Shown here: positions 9,542-16,799 of the stretch, one piece after another
How the letters are laid out: each line of letters starts with the position of its first letter
Position numbering within the stretch: the stretch's first letter is position 1
NCBI GenBank assembly: GCA_963819905.1
Contig: CAWFXP010000003.1
Span: 1-30,436, forward strand
Length of the DNA stretch: 30,436 nucleotides
Direction of reading: 5' to 3'
Source: CAWCQC01 sp963819905
Lineage (GTDB): Bacteria > Actinomycetota > Thermoleophilia > Gaiellales > Gaiellaceae
Program-made: the position numbers and the translations under genes
The notes under the pieces: model-generated
What the model was told of the DNA's origin: nothing
The model's database searches: none
What the model saw: the letters and a program-made list of their open reading frames with translations, nothing else

Positions 9542-9588
9542 GCCTTACCTAAGGCTGTAACACAGCAGACGTCCCTCTGTCAAGGGAC
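9542..9588 (-). promoter_or_regulatory. Promoter with two palindromic operators for the RND operon
   Basis: On the minus strand a perfect -35 TTGACA (9578-9583) sits inside the palindrome GTCCCT-N6-AGGGAC (9571-9588). Seventeen bases further on is a weak -10 candidate (TTACAG), followed at once by a second perfect palindrome GCCTTA-GG-TAAGGC (9542-9555). A strong -35 with a poor -10, bracketed by two dyads, suits a regulated promoter that stays off until a metal- or stress-sensing factor acts. The regulator is not in the window. The 5' leader to the small ORF would be about 85 bases. Confidence 0.5.
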
Positions 9589-9640
9589 GACTTCTTCCCC
9601 TCTTCGGGGGAGGAGCGGCGATCTGGGATCTTCGTTGCCC

Positions 9641-9916
9641 TCAGTACGAGCCGCGAGAACCGCGCAGGCGGTCGAGCGTGCGGTCCCGCAGACCGCGCTT
9701 GCGAGGCCGGGCGAGCCCGCCGTGCTCTCTGCAGAGAAGGCCTGGCTCGTCCTCACTCAGCGCGTCTGCGTACCCCTTCGCGTAGGCAGCTCTCATCAGG
9801 GCGAGGGCGATGTCGTCGTCCCACTCGTCGACCTCGGCGACATCCTCCCAGAGCGATGCCATCCGAAGGTCGACGTCAAGTTCGAGCAGCTCGATCGGTG
9901 AGGGGCTTGCGTACAT
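9641..9916 (-). CDS. Small acidic conserved-type hypothetical protein
   Basis: A 91-residue product from ATG 9916. The core WDDDIALALMRAAYAKGYADALSEDEPG followed by LCREHGG resembles a small actinobacterial family of unknown function, with an acidic helix, an AxxxGYxDAL motif and a Cys/His pair near the end. A basic, arginine-rich tail follows (RPRKRGLRDRTLDRLRGSRG), and may be an extension or the result of a late frame error. The frame stays open upstream to 10060, but that part reads as noise, so I chose the internal start. The ribosome site is weak. Function unknown. Confidence 0.55.
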   Translation of the reverse strand: MYASPSPIELLELDVDLRMASLWEDVAEVDEWDDDIALALMRAAYAKGYADALSEDEPGLLCREHGGLARPRKRGLRDRTLDRLRGSRGSY

Positions 9917-10239
9917 GCTCTTCGCATTCCTCGGTGTACGCCGCCCGAAACTTGAGCCCCAGGTGCCGTTACCTCTCATGTCACACCGTCCTCGCCACAC
10001 CGTCCTCGCATCGGCAAACGACGGTATCGGCGTCCGATGAAACGGTGATGAGAGCAGCAAACGCCAAGGCCTTGCTCACAACGAGCACGGCGCGGGTCGT
10101 GAACTTGCGGCACTTGTCAGCTTCGACAACGCGCCACGGCCCCGCCGGGGGTGGCAGGGCTACCGGCGCTGCAGGTGGCCATGGGAAACGCCAGCACCGA
10201 CGGCATGAAGACGGGGGCGAGCAGCAAGCTCGGAATTCG
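9917..10239. other. Gap without a supportable gene
   Basis: About 320 bases. Minus-strand readings just downstream of the membrane protein at 10240 (near 10190-10240) resemble the broken continuation of a PAP2-type phosphatase, but no frame is intact. No RNA gene or repeat seen. Confidence 0.4.
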
Positions 10240-10560
10240 TCATGCGCCGTGCTGGCGCTTCCCATCGCCGGCCGTGACGAGCGGGCGAACGAGGGGCGCG
10301 AGCAGCAGGAGGAGACACAAGGCGGCCATCAGGTAGTCGAGCGGCAAGGAGTCGAACCCGTGGATAGCTCGTGCGGCCGCCGCGTCGCCGGGGAGCAGCT
10401 CACCCGCGGCGGCGAGCGCCGCGAGCAGAGTGATGATCGCGAGCGCCAGCCAGCCGACGACCGCGACCCCCGCGTATCGCCGGGCGGGTCGTTCGCTTCG
10501 CGAGCCGGACGGCTTGGGGACGCTGACCGGATGGAGCCGCTCGACGTCTGTCGATGCCAT
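10240..10560 (-). CDS. Truncated membrane protein, possibly the N-terminus of a PAP2-type phosphatase
   Basis: 106 residues from ATG 10560: a basic cytoplasmic N-terminus, a TM helix (VAVVGWLALAIITLLAALAA), then GDAAAARAIHGFDSLPLDYL and a second TM helix (MAALCLLLLLAPLVRPLV). The spacing and the D-x-x-x-A-R-A/LPLDYLM segment recall the first third of PAP2-superfamily (undecaprenyl-diphosphatase-like) phosphatases. The catalytic KxxxxxxRP, SGH and SRxxxxxHxxxD motifs are absent, so it is a fragment or interrupted by errors. Its upstream region carries the same 11-bp direct repeat as the response regulator gene, which suggests membership of that regulon. Confidence 0.45.
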   Translation of the reverse strand: MASTDVERLHPVSVPKPSGSRSERPARRYAGVAVVGWLALAIITLLAALAAAGELLPGDAAAARAIHGFDSLPLDYLMAALCLLLLLAPLVRPLVTAGDGKRQHGA

Positions 10561-10566
10561 GACCGG

Positions 10567-10599
10567 ACGCTAGACCCGCGCAATGAGACGAAGATGAGA
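10567..10599 (-). promoter_or_regulatory. OmpR/PhoB-type direct-repeat operator and -10 upstream of the truncated membrane protein
   Basis: On the minus strand TCTCATCTTCG-TCTCATTGCGC (10578-10599) is an 11-bp direct repeat, the spacing bound by OmpR-family dimers. A weak -10 (TAGCGT, 10567-10572) begins five bases downstream. The layout copies that upstream of the response regulator at 12893. Confidence 0.5.
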
Positions 10600-10641
10600 G
10601 CAGGGCCCACGTTGACAGGAGCAGGTTGCCCACGTTGACAG
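10597..10641. repeat. Tandem repeat containing TTGACA, two copies
   Basis: Two adjacent units, gagcagg-gcccacgttgacag and gagcaggtt-gcccacgttgacag, 22 and 23 bases long. They differ only by one base where the second has TT. Each carries TTGACA on the plus strand. They lie in the gap between the kinase and the truncated membrane protein. They could be a recent slip duplication or tandem binding sites. Confidence 0.75.
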
Positions 10642-10821
10642 CGTCGGAGGGCAGCCCAAAGCTTCCACCCGATACGCAAGCCTCGGTGCCGCGCGGAGGG
10701 TCGTACCACCGGCCGTCCAGATCGACATCGCCACGCGGGACAACGCTCAACTCGGGCGGCATCCTCCCTCTCGCGCTCGGGATCCCGGGCGGCACTCGCG
10801 CTCCTCGCCGGGGGGCCGGGG

Positions 10822-12219
10822 TCACCCGGAAACGGCGGTAACCTCGGGCTCGAGGGGGAGGGAGAGCCAGACGTCGGCGCCCCCGTCGACGTTGGCTGCA
10901 TGAGCACTGCCTCCATGGGCACGCGCGATCACGTCGACGATCGCGAGGCCGAGGCCAGCGCCGCCGCGGCTCCGGGACTCGTCGCCGCGGCTGAAGGGCT
11001 CGAACGCACCGGCGAGAAACGCCTCGGAGAAACCTGACCCCTGGTCCACGACGTGAAGCTCGATCCGCTGGTGGTCGCTGGCCGCCGTCAGCCTGATTGT
11101 GCCGCTGCCGTGCCGGAGCGCGTTCTCGACGAGATTCGCGAGCGCCTGCTCCAGGCGCAGGGGGTCGCCGTTGACGGAGAGGCCGACGTCGCCGTCGACC
11201 TCGATCGCACGGCCGGCCTCCGCCGCGCGTCGCCCGAAGCGCTTGCCGACTCGCTCGAACAGCTCCTCGACGTCGCACCGCATCGGACGAAGCGGGAGGC
11301 CGGTCTCGTCGGCGCGGGCGAGGACGAGCAGGTCTTCCGCGAGCTGCGAGAGGCGGTCGGTTTCCTCGGCGGCCGAGCGGACTGCGGCCTCGAGCTCTTC
11401 AGTCGTGCGGGTGCGTCGCATCGCCAGCTCGAGCTCGGTCCGCAGGAGCGAGAGCGGCGTTCGCAGCTCGTGGCTCGCATCGGCGACGAAACGCCGCTCG
11501 CGCGCGAGCGCGGCCTCGAGCCGGTCGAGCATCTCGTTCAGGGTCTCGCCGAGCCTCGAGACCTCGTCGTTCGCCGGCGGCACGGGCAGCCGCTGGCCCG
11601 GCGTCGACGCGGAGATCTCGGAGGCGCGCCGGCGCATCGACTCGACCGGGCGAAGGGCGGCCCGGGAGAGCATGTAGCCTGCGAGGGCGGTCAGGATGAG
11701 CACGATCGGGCCTCCGATGAAGAGCTCGCTGCGAAGTGTCTCGAGCGCGTCGTCGCGATCCTCGAGGCCGGTGCCCACGACCACGACCACCTGCTGGTCG
11801 CCGGTGTTGACGCGCCTCGCCAGGAGTCTGACCACATGTTCGAAGTCCGGCACGGCGACCCGATCGACGAAGGTCGGCTCGTCACGGGCCTGCTCGAGCT
11901 GGTACGGGTTCAGCAGGCTCAGGTCGGCGACGAGCGGCGTGCTGTCGATCACGGTGCCCTCGCGGTCGAGCACCTGCGCGAAGTTCTCTTCGGTCTCCAC
12001 GAGCCGCCCGGGCGGGCCTTCGGACAGCGCGTCGCCCACGCCCTCGGCCCGGATGAGGGTCGCGATGTTGTCCACGCTGGCGCTCAGTCCCTGATTCAGG
12101 ATCTTGTCCAGCTCGCGGTCGAGCCGGATGTAGAGGAACGCCGCCAGGCCGGCGAGCACGAGCGCCATGGCGAGCGTGAAGGCGAGGCTCAGGCGTAGCC
12201 GGATCGGCAGCCTGCTCAG
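10822..12219 (-). CDS. Sensor histidine kinase of an OmpR-type two-component system (CTG start)
   Basis: 465 residues. TM1 at 11-31; an extracytoplasmic sensor region at about 32-165; TM2 at 167-187; HAMP to about 240; HisKA with phospho-acceptor His 250 in FVADASHELRTPLSLL; then HATPase_c with the N box NLVENALRH (362-370), G1 DQGSGF and G2 GGAGLGLAIV. It partners the response regulator directly upstream. No ATG or GTG lies between the regulator stop and TM1. CTG at 12219 overlaps the TGA stop (CTGA), with GGAGGGAGGA just before it, so I place the start there. It is membrane-bound; the signal is unknown. The only later Met (residue 18) would cut TM1 in half. Confidence 0.9.
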   Translation of the reverse strand: MSRLPIRLRLSLAFTLAMALVLAGLAAFLYIRLDRELDKILNQGLSASVDNIATLIRAEGVGDALSEGPPGRLVETEENFAQVLDREGTVIDSTPLVADLSLLNPYQLEQARDEPTFVDRVAVPDFEHVVRLLARRVNTGDQQVVVVVGTGLEDRDDALETLRSELFIGGPIVLILTALAGYMLSRAALRPVESMRRRASEISASTPGQRLPVPPANDEVSRLGETLNEMLDRLEAALARERRFVADASHELRTPLSLLRTELELAMRRTRTTEELEAAVRSAAEETDRLSQLAEDLLVLARADETGLPLRPMRCDVEELFERVGKRFGRRAAEAGRAIEVDGDVGLSVNGDPLRLEQALANLVENALRHGSGTIRLTAASDHQRIELHVVDQGSGFSEAFLAGAFEPFSRGDESRSRGGAGLGLAIVDVIARAHGGSAHAANVDGGADVWLSLPLEPEVTAVSG

Positions 12220-12893
12220 ATGTCCTCCCTCCGGAGCCGGTAGCCGACCCCCCTCACGGTCTCGAGCGAGGCGCAGCCGAACGGCCGGTCGATCTTCTCC
12301 CGAAGGTAGCGCACGTAGACGTCCACCACGTTCGAGCGGTTCTCGTACGCGTAATCCCAGGCGTGCTCGAGCAGTTCGAAACGGGAGAGCACCTGGCCGG
12401 GCCGGCGCATGAACGCCTCCAGCAGGGCAAACTCCTTGACCGAGAGAGCAACCTCCGTGTCGCCGCGCCAAACCTGATGGGTAGCGGGGTTGAGACGCAG
12501 GTCGCCGACCTCGAGGAGCGCGGGGCGCTCGACCGAGCCACGCCGCGCGAGCGCGCGCAGGCGTGCGAGCAGCTCGGCGAACGAGAACGGCTTGGTCAGG
12601 TAGTCGTCCGCTCCCGTGTCGAGGCCGGCGACGCGATCGTCCACGCCGTCCCGGGCTGTGAGCATCACGACCGGCGACCAAACGCCCTGCTTGCGGAGCT
12701 GCCGGCACACCTGAAAACCATCGACTCCGGGCAGCATCACGTCGAGGACAATCGCATCGTACTCCGTTGCTCCTGCGCGGATGAGCGCCTCGCCGCCGTC
12801 TCCGACCACGTCGACCGCGTGGCCCTCCTCGAGCAGCCCGCGGCGGAGAAGCCCGGCCATCTTGACCTCGTCCTCGACAATGAGGATGCGCAT
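12216..12893 (-). CDS. OmpR/PhoB-family response regulator
   Basis: 225 residues. The receiver domain at 1-115 has acidic pocket residues in VEDEV, phospho-acceptor Asp 51 (LDVMLPGVDG), Thr 79 (MLTARD) and Lys 101 (LTKPFS). The DNA-binding winged helix at about 127-222 contains LSVKEFALLEAFMRRPGQVL and ends NVVDVYVRYLREKI then TVRGVGYRLR. ATG is at 12893. The 11-bp direct repeat 22 bases upstream suggests autoregulation. It overlaps the kinase by four bases, giving a fixed stoichiometric pair. The divergent Ser/Thr kinase starts 99 bases away on the other strand. Confidence 0.95.
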   Translation of the reverse strand: MRILIVEDEVKMAGLLRRGLLEEGHAVDVVGDGGEALIRAGATEYDAIVLDVMLPGVDGFQVCRQLRKQGVWSPVVMLTARDGVDDRVAGLDTGADDYLTKPFSFAELLARLRALARRGSVERPALLEVGDLRLNPATHQVWRGDTEVALSVKEFALLEAFMRRPGQVLSRFELLEHAWDYAYENRSNVVDVYVRYLREKIDRPFGCASLETVRGVGYRLRREDI

Positions 12894-12904
12894 CGCTCTG
12901 TCGC

Positions 12905-12936
12905 ATTCTGGTCCAGAACGTGAGAGCGAGATGAGA
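12905..12936 (-). promoter_or_regulatory. Direct-repeat operator and -10 of the two-component operon
   Basis: Minus strand: TCTCATCTCGC-TCTCACGTTCT (12915-12936), two 11-bp half-sites, followed four bases later by the -10 candidate CAGAAT (12905-12910). There is no good -35, and the repeat lies where one would be, as in PhoB/OmpR-activated promoters. Confidence 0.5.
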
Positions 12937-12978
12937 TCCGACCGCCGCCCCGCCCGGCGACCTCCCGCGCCGTTCGGG

Positions 12979-12984
12979 CACAAT
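12979..12984 (+). promoter_or_regulatory. Putative -10 box, leaderless start of the Ser/Thr kinase
   Basis: CACAAT eight bases before the GTG start at 12993 would place transcription start at or next to the first codon. No ribosome site is visible, which fits a leaderless mRNA, common in actinobacteria. Confidence 0.35.
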
Positions 12985-12992
12985 TCCTGCGC

Positions 12993-14255
12993 GTGAGAAC
13001 GGCCGTCGACCTCCCGCCTCGCTTCCACGTCGTCCGGCCGCTCGGGAGCGGCGGGATGAGCGACGTGTACCTCGTCGAGGACGATTTGCTCGGCCGGACG
13101 GTCGCGGTGAAGGTGCTGTCCGAGGCCTTCCGGAACGACACGGCCTTCAAGGAGCGGTTCCTTCGCGAAGCGCGGACGGCGGCGCGGCTCGGCCCGCGGC
13201 GGCGGGTCGTAACGGTCTACGACGTGGGCGAGTGGCACGGCTGTCCGTACATCGTCATGGAGCTCGTCGCGGGTGGAACCCTGGCGGATCGCCTCGCCCG
13301 CGGCGTCCCGGCGGCGAGCGTCGCTCTGGCGTGGCTGGCGCAGGCCGCCGAGGCACTCGACGCCGCCCACGCCGAGGGCATCGTCCATCGCGACGTGAAG
13401 CCGGCGAACCTGCTGCTGGACGAGAACGACGAGGTCCGGATCGGTGACTTCGGGCTCGCCTGCCCCGAGCTGGCGGGAAGCGGCCTGACCCCGCCCGGCG
13501 GCCTGGTCGGCACGACCGGCTACCTGGCCCCGGAGGTCGAGCAGGGCGGACGCGCCACCGCTGCGAGCGACGTGTACGCGCTGGCCGTTGTCGCCTGCGA
13601 GCTTCTGAGCGGAGAGCGTCCGGCAGGCGGGCGTCCACCGGCCCGAATCCCTGCGGCGGCGGCGCGGGTGCTCGCGGCGAATCTGGCGGCCGATCCCGGC
13701 CGGCGGGCGACGAGCGCGCGTGCGTTCGTCGCCGATCTGGCCGACGCGCTCGGCGGCGCGCAGCAGACGCATGTCCTCACACCGAGGGCGCCCGCGCCGG
13801 CGCCCCGGACGCGGGTGCTCGCCTCGCGCGCCCGGCGGCGAACCCGTACCTGGGTCGCAGTCGTGACCGGGTGTCTCGTCGTCGGGATCGCGGGCGGCGC
13901 GACCGCGACGGCTATCGCCACCGGGAGCTTCGGCGGCTCGGCCGAAACGCAGCCGAGGCCGAAGCCCGTGGTGTTGCGCTGCACCGTCTCGCCGACCGAG
14001 CACGACGCGAACCTCGTCGTCGTCGGCGTTCGGGCGCACGCGTTCTGTGCCGACGAGGCCGCGCAGCTGACCTCGGAGGGAACGATCACCTGGAAGTCCC
14101 GCAAGGGACGCAAGCTCCGGGCACCGGACTACGGCCGCCCGGAGGAGCTGACGGTGGTCTGCTCCCTCAGCTACGGGCGGTTCGACCTGACCGTCTACGA
14201 CGACGGCTCCCAGGAGATCGGTACCGCCCTCTGCGAGCGCTACGCGGCCGGGTAG
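12993..14255 (+). CDS. Membrane Ser/Thr protein kinase (PknB-like) with Cys-containing outer domain
   Basis: 420 residues. The kinase domain spans about 11-252: glycine loop GSGGMSDVY (18-26), catalytic Lys 40 (VAVKVL), catalytic loop HRDVKPANLL (132-141), DFG 152-154, GTTGYLAPE (173-181) and a C-lobe Arg in DPGRRAT. A Pro/Arg-rich juxtamembrane linker follows, then one TM helix at about 287-310 and an outer region of about 110 residues. That region has four Cys (330, 352, 390, 414), which could pair as two disulfides. There are no PASTA repeats, so this is not the classical cell-wall-sensing PknB. GTG start at 12993. It diverges from the two-component operon, so cross-talk is possible but only inferred. 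Confidence 0.93.
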   Translation: MRTAVDLPPRFHVVRPLGSGGMSDVYLVEDDLLGRTVAVKVLSEAFRNDTAFKERFLREARTAARLGPRRRVVTVYDVGEWHGCPYIVMELVAGGTLADRLARGVPAASVALAWLAQAAEALDAAHAEGIVHRDVKPANLLLDENDEVRIGDFGLACPELAGSGLTPPGGLVGTTGYLAPEVEQGGRATAASDVYALAVVACELLSGERPAGGRPPARIPAAAARVLAANLAADPGRRATSARAFVADLADALGGAQQTHVLTPRAPAPAPRTRVLASRARRRTRTWVAVVTGCLVVGIAGGATATAIATGSFGGSAETQPRPKPVVLRCTVSPTEHDANLVVVGVRAHAFCADEAAQLTSEGTITWKSRKGRKLRAPDYGRPEELTVVCSLSYGRFDLTVYDDGSQEIGTALCERYAAG

Positions 14256-15454
14256 TCGAGCCCGTCGAGATACGGCGTCGCGAGGAGCACGGCGAGAGCG
14301 GTCTGTCCCTCGGCCAGTCCGCCGGCGCGCGCCAGCCGCACCGCCTCGCGGACCGGGAGCGAGATGAGCGACACCTCCTCGTCCGCTCCGGGCCGGGGAG
14401 CGTCGAGCTCGACGCCGGTCGCGAGGAAGGCGTCGGAGCGCAGGCTGAGGTGGGCGCTCGAGGAGTAGAAGGTCGTCAGGTGGCGCCAGCGCGAGGCGCG
14501 GCCGCCCGCCTCCTCGGCGAGCTCCCTCTCGGCCGCCTCGAGCGGCGTCTCCCCGTCCTCGACGCTCCCGGCCGGCACTTCGAGCGTCCAGTCCCGCACC
14601 GGATGGCGGTACTGCCGGACGAACACGACCTCGCCGCCGGTCGTGACCGGGACGACGAACACGGCCCTCGGCGTGGCGAGGTACGCATACGAGGTCTCGC
14701 TCCCGTCGCGGCGGGTCAGGCGGTCCAGGACGACCGCGCGCCACGGCGTCCCGGCCACGAGCTCGCTCGCCGCGAGCCTGAGGCCCGGCGGCGTTCCGAT
14801 CGTGCCCGCTCCCGCAAGCCCGCGAAGCAACGAGACCGTCCGCGGGGCGGGTAGGGCATCGACCTCCTCGAGCAGGAAGTCGAGGTCGACGAGCGTATCG
14901 ACGTCGCGCCAGGGCTCGAGCTGGTGCACCCGTAGGCCAGCTTCCTCGCAACGGCGCAGGGTGACGCCGAAGACCGCCGGCGTCGACCAGGGAACGTCGC
15001 GAAACGGAGCCTCGTGTCGCTCCCGGGCGGCGACGAGCCAGTAGCCGCCGTCGAGCGCAGGCCCGAGCACGATGTCGGCTCCGCGCTCCAGCGCCGCAAA
15101 GGCCTGCCGGACGGAGCCGGGCGGGATGCCGGGGATGTCCGACGAGACGAGGGCGACGGGGCCGCTGCCGACGTGTGCCGCGATCCCCTGCGCCAGGGCG
15201 CTCGCCAGGCCGCGGCCCTGCTGGAGGACGAGCCGCGTCCCTCGCCCGGCCAGCGCGCCCAGTGCCTCCGCATCGGCCGGGTCGGCGTGGAGAATGCCGA
15301 CGCTGCCGACCTCGGCCCGGCAGGCGGCGAGCGTGTCGAGGAGGAGCGCCCCGTGGAGATCGGCCGCCTGCTCCGCGGTCAGCGGCGGCACCAGGCGGGT
15401 TTTCGAGCGTCCCGGGACGGGTGCCTTGGCGACGACGAGGACGGTTCCCGTCAC
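14240..15454 (-). CDS. DUF2064 (TIGR04282-type glycosyltransferase) fused to a Nudix hydrolase
   Basis: 404 residues in one uninterrupted frame. Residues 1-200 are a DUF2064/TIGR04282 GT-A-like domain: VVAKAPVPGRSKTRL (8-22), SSDIPGIP (104-111), LGPALDGGYWLVA (130-142) and the C-terminal DVDTLVDLDFL. A linker follows at about 201-235. The Nudix domain at about 236-404 has a complete Nudix box, GSVEDGETPLEAAERELAEEAGG, given here as residues 296-318 with the spacing G-x5-E-x7-R-E-x2-E-E-x-G. The upstream EVPAG is typical of ADP-ribose pyrophosphatase-like members. GTG at 15454 overlaps the epimerase stop (GTGA). The C-terminus overlaps the 3' end of the convergent kinase by 16 bases. A bifunctional sugar-nucleotide enzyme is plausible; the substrate is unknown. 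Confidence 0.87.
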   Translation of the reverse strand: MTGTVLVVAKAPVPGRSKTRLVPPLTAEQAADLHGALLLDTLAACRAEVGSVGILHADPADAEALGALAGRGTRLVLQQGRGLASALAQGIAAHVGSGPVALVSSDIPGIPPGSVRQAFAALERGADIVLGPALDGGYWLVAARERHEAPFRDVPWSTPAVFGVTLRRCEEAGLRVHQLEPWRDVDTLVDLDFLLEEVDALPAPRTVSLLRGLAGAGTIGTPPGLRLAASELVAGTPWRAVVLDRLTRRDGSETSYAYLATPRAVFVVPVTTGGEVVFVRQYRHPVRDWTLEVPAGSVEDGETPLEAAERELAEEAGGRASRWRHLTTFYSSSAHLSLRSDAFLATGVELDAPRPGADEEVSLISLPVREAVRLARAGGLAEGQTALAVLLATPYLDGLDYPAA

Positions 15455-16482
15455 GAGGCGCGCCTCACGAGCGCGAGCGCCCGCTCGTCCCAGCGGGCCC
15501 GGTGGGTGTCCCCCGACCGCGCCGCCTCGCCGCTCGCCAGGAACCAGTCGTAGGCGCGGATGAGCGCCTCCGCGCTCGAGCGCCGGGGCTGCCAGCCGAG
15601 CAGCCGCCGCGCCTTCTCGACGGTCGCCACCACATCCTGGTCGGCCGAGCGGTAGTGCCACTCGGAGAGCGGCGAGAGCCCGGCGAGGTCGAGCGCCCGG
15701 AGCGCGGCGCGGGCGAAACCGGCAGGCACGGACACGACCGTGCTCGCCGAGGACGCGTGCGCGATCAGCGACTCGAGATCGGCCCTCACCGTGCCCGTAA
15801 CCGTCGCCCCGACGTTGAACGTCTCCCCCACCACCGGCTCCTCGCCCGCGAGGACGACGGCGTCGGCCAGGTCGTCGACGTCGACGAGCTGATAGCGGTT
15901 GGCCCCGCTGCCGAGCGTGTACACGCGCCGACCCTCCCGGACCCAGTCGAACAGGATCCCGAAGGCGCCGAGGCGCCCGGGGCCCACGACTGCGCTCGGC
16001 CGGAGGATCACGACCTCGAGACCGCGGCGCGCGAACGCCCGGCATACGGCCTCAGCCTCGACCTTCGACGCCCCGTAGGCGTCGATCGGAGCAGGCGGCG
16101 TCCGCTCGCTGACCGGCCGTTCCCGGGTGAGCCCGTAAACGACCGCCGAGGAGACGAAGACCACCCGGCGGACGCCGGCTTCGGCAGCCGCCGCCAGGAG
16201 CGTCGCAGTGCCCTCGACGTTCACGGCCCGAATCTCGCTCGCGTTTCCTCGGATCGGCAGCGCCGCGGCGGCGTGGACGAGCACGTCAGCCCCCGTGCAC
16301 AGCCGTGCGCACGCCGCCCCGTCACGAACGTCGCCGAGCAAGGCATCGATGGGCTCGGAGCGCCCGGCCTGCGCCGGGCGCAACCAGTCGAGCGTCCGCA
16401 CGCGATGACCGTCGCCCGCGAGCCGGCGAGCCAGGTGCAGCCCGATGAAGCCGCTCCCACCGCTGATCGCCCACTGGGCCAC
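15451..16482 (-). CDS. NAD-dependent epimerase/dehydratase (extended SDR)
   Basis: 343 residues. The Rossmann motif GGSGFIG comes right after the start. Then follow D-rich LLGDVRD, HAAAALPI, the catalytic Ser region VVFVSSAVVYG and the Tyr/Lys pair YGASK. ILRPSAVVGPG and QLVDVDDLADAV are typical of sugar-nucleotide 4-epimerases and dehydratases. The start is GTG at 16482, placing the nucleotide motif at about residues 7-13; the open frame upstream to 16575 reads as noise. It is translationally coupled to the DUF2064-Nudix gene (four-base overlap), so the pair probably handles a nucleotide sugar or glycolipid precursor (inference). Confidence 0.9.
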   Translation of the reverse strand: MAQWAISGGSGFIGLHLARRLAGDGHRVRTLDWLRPAQAGRSEPIDALLGDVRDGAACARLCTGADVLVHAAAALPIRGNASEIRAVNVEGTATLLAAAAEAGVRRVVFVSSAVVYGLTRERPVSERTPPAPIDAYGASKVEAEAVCRAFARRGLEVVILRPSAVVGPGRLGAFGILFDWVREGRRVYTLGSGANRYQLVDVDDLADAVVLAGEEPVVGETFNVGATVTGTVRADLESLIAHASSASTVVSVPAGFARAALRALDLAGLSPLSEWHYRSADQDVVATVEKARRLLGWQPRRSSAEALIRAYDWFLASGEAARSGDTHRARWDERALALVRRAS

Positions 16483-16576
16483 CGACCGAGCTTGCCAGAG
16501 AGCCCGTTTGCGGGGCAGGGATTCGTGGCACGAGATCTTCAGGCCACGGGCTCTCGTGCCGATCTTTCTCGTCACG

Positions 16577-16789
16577 ATGACGACGATCGAGGCCGCGGAG
16601 GCGGTACGTCGAGTGGCAACGGAGGCCGAGCGCGTGTTCGGCTGGCGCTACGGCGAGCTCCGCCGCACGGGGTTCGACGAGCGACTCGCCTACAAGCTGG
16701 CGCTTCGCACCGACGTCGACCTCCACCGGGCGACCGACCTGGTTCGCCGGGGCTGCCCGCCGGCGGTTGCGGCGCAGATCCTGCTCTAA
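16577..16789 (+). CDS. Small conserved hypothetical protein
   Basis: 70 residues from ATG 16577, with a longer open frame upstream that reads as noise. An N-terminal helix (EAAEAVRRVATEAERVFGWR) is followed by YGELRRTGFDERLAYKLA and a C-terminal DVDLHRATDLVRRGCPPAVA. The ending DLHxAxDLxxRGCPPxxAxxIL recurs in short actinobacterial proteins of unknown function, as far as I recall. It is soluble and helical. It is divergent from the epimerase (94 bases) and convergent with the GT fusion (10 bases between stops). Confidence 0.7.
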   Translation: MTTIEAAEAVRRVATEAERVFGWRYGELRRTGFDERLAYKLALRTDVDLHRATDLVRRGCPPAVAAQILL

Positions 16790-16799
16790 GCCTCTAGCT

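Noticed and set aside
9595..9612. CCCC-TCTTC-GGGG hairpin after the small acidic gene
   Set aside because: Short stem and no T tract on either side; not convincing as a terminator.
12894..14951. Minus-strand extension upstream of the response regulator
   Set aside because: Low-complexity Arg/Pro/Ala text opposite the Ser/Thr kinase; the receiver domain begins at 12893 with a proper N-terminus.
14240..16482. Arsenosugar biosynthesis role for the DUF2064 gene
   Set aside because: The TIGR04282 name mentions arsenosugars, but no arsenic methyltransferase or arsenosugar radical SAM (ArsS-type) is nearby; the radical SAM at 18791 is in another operon.
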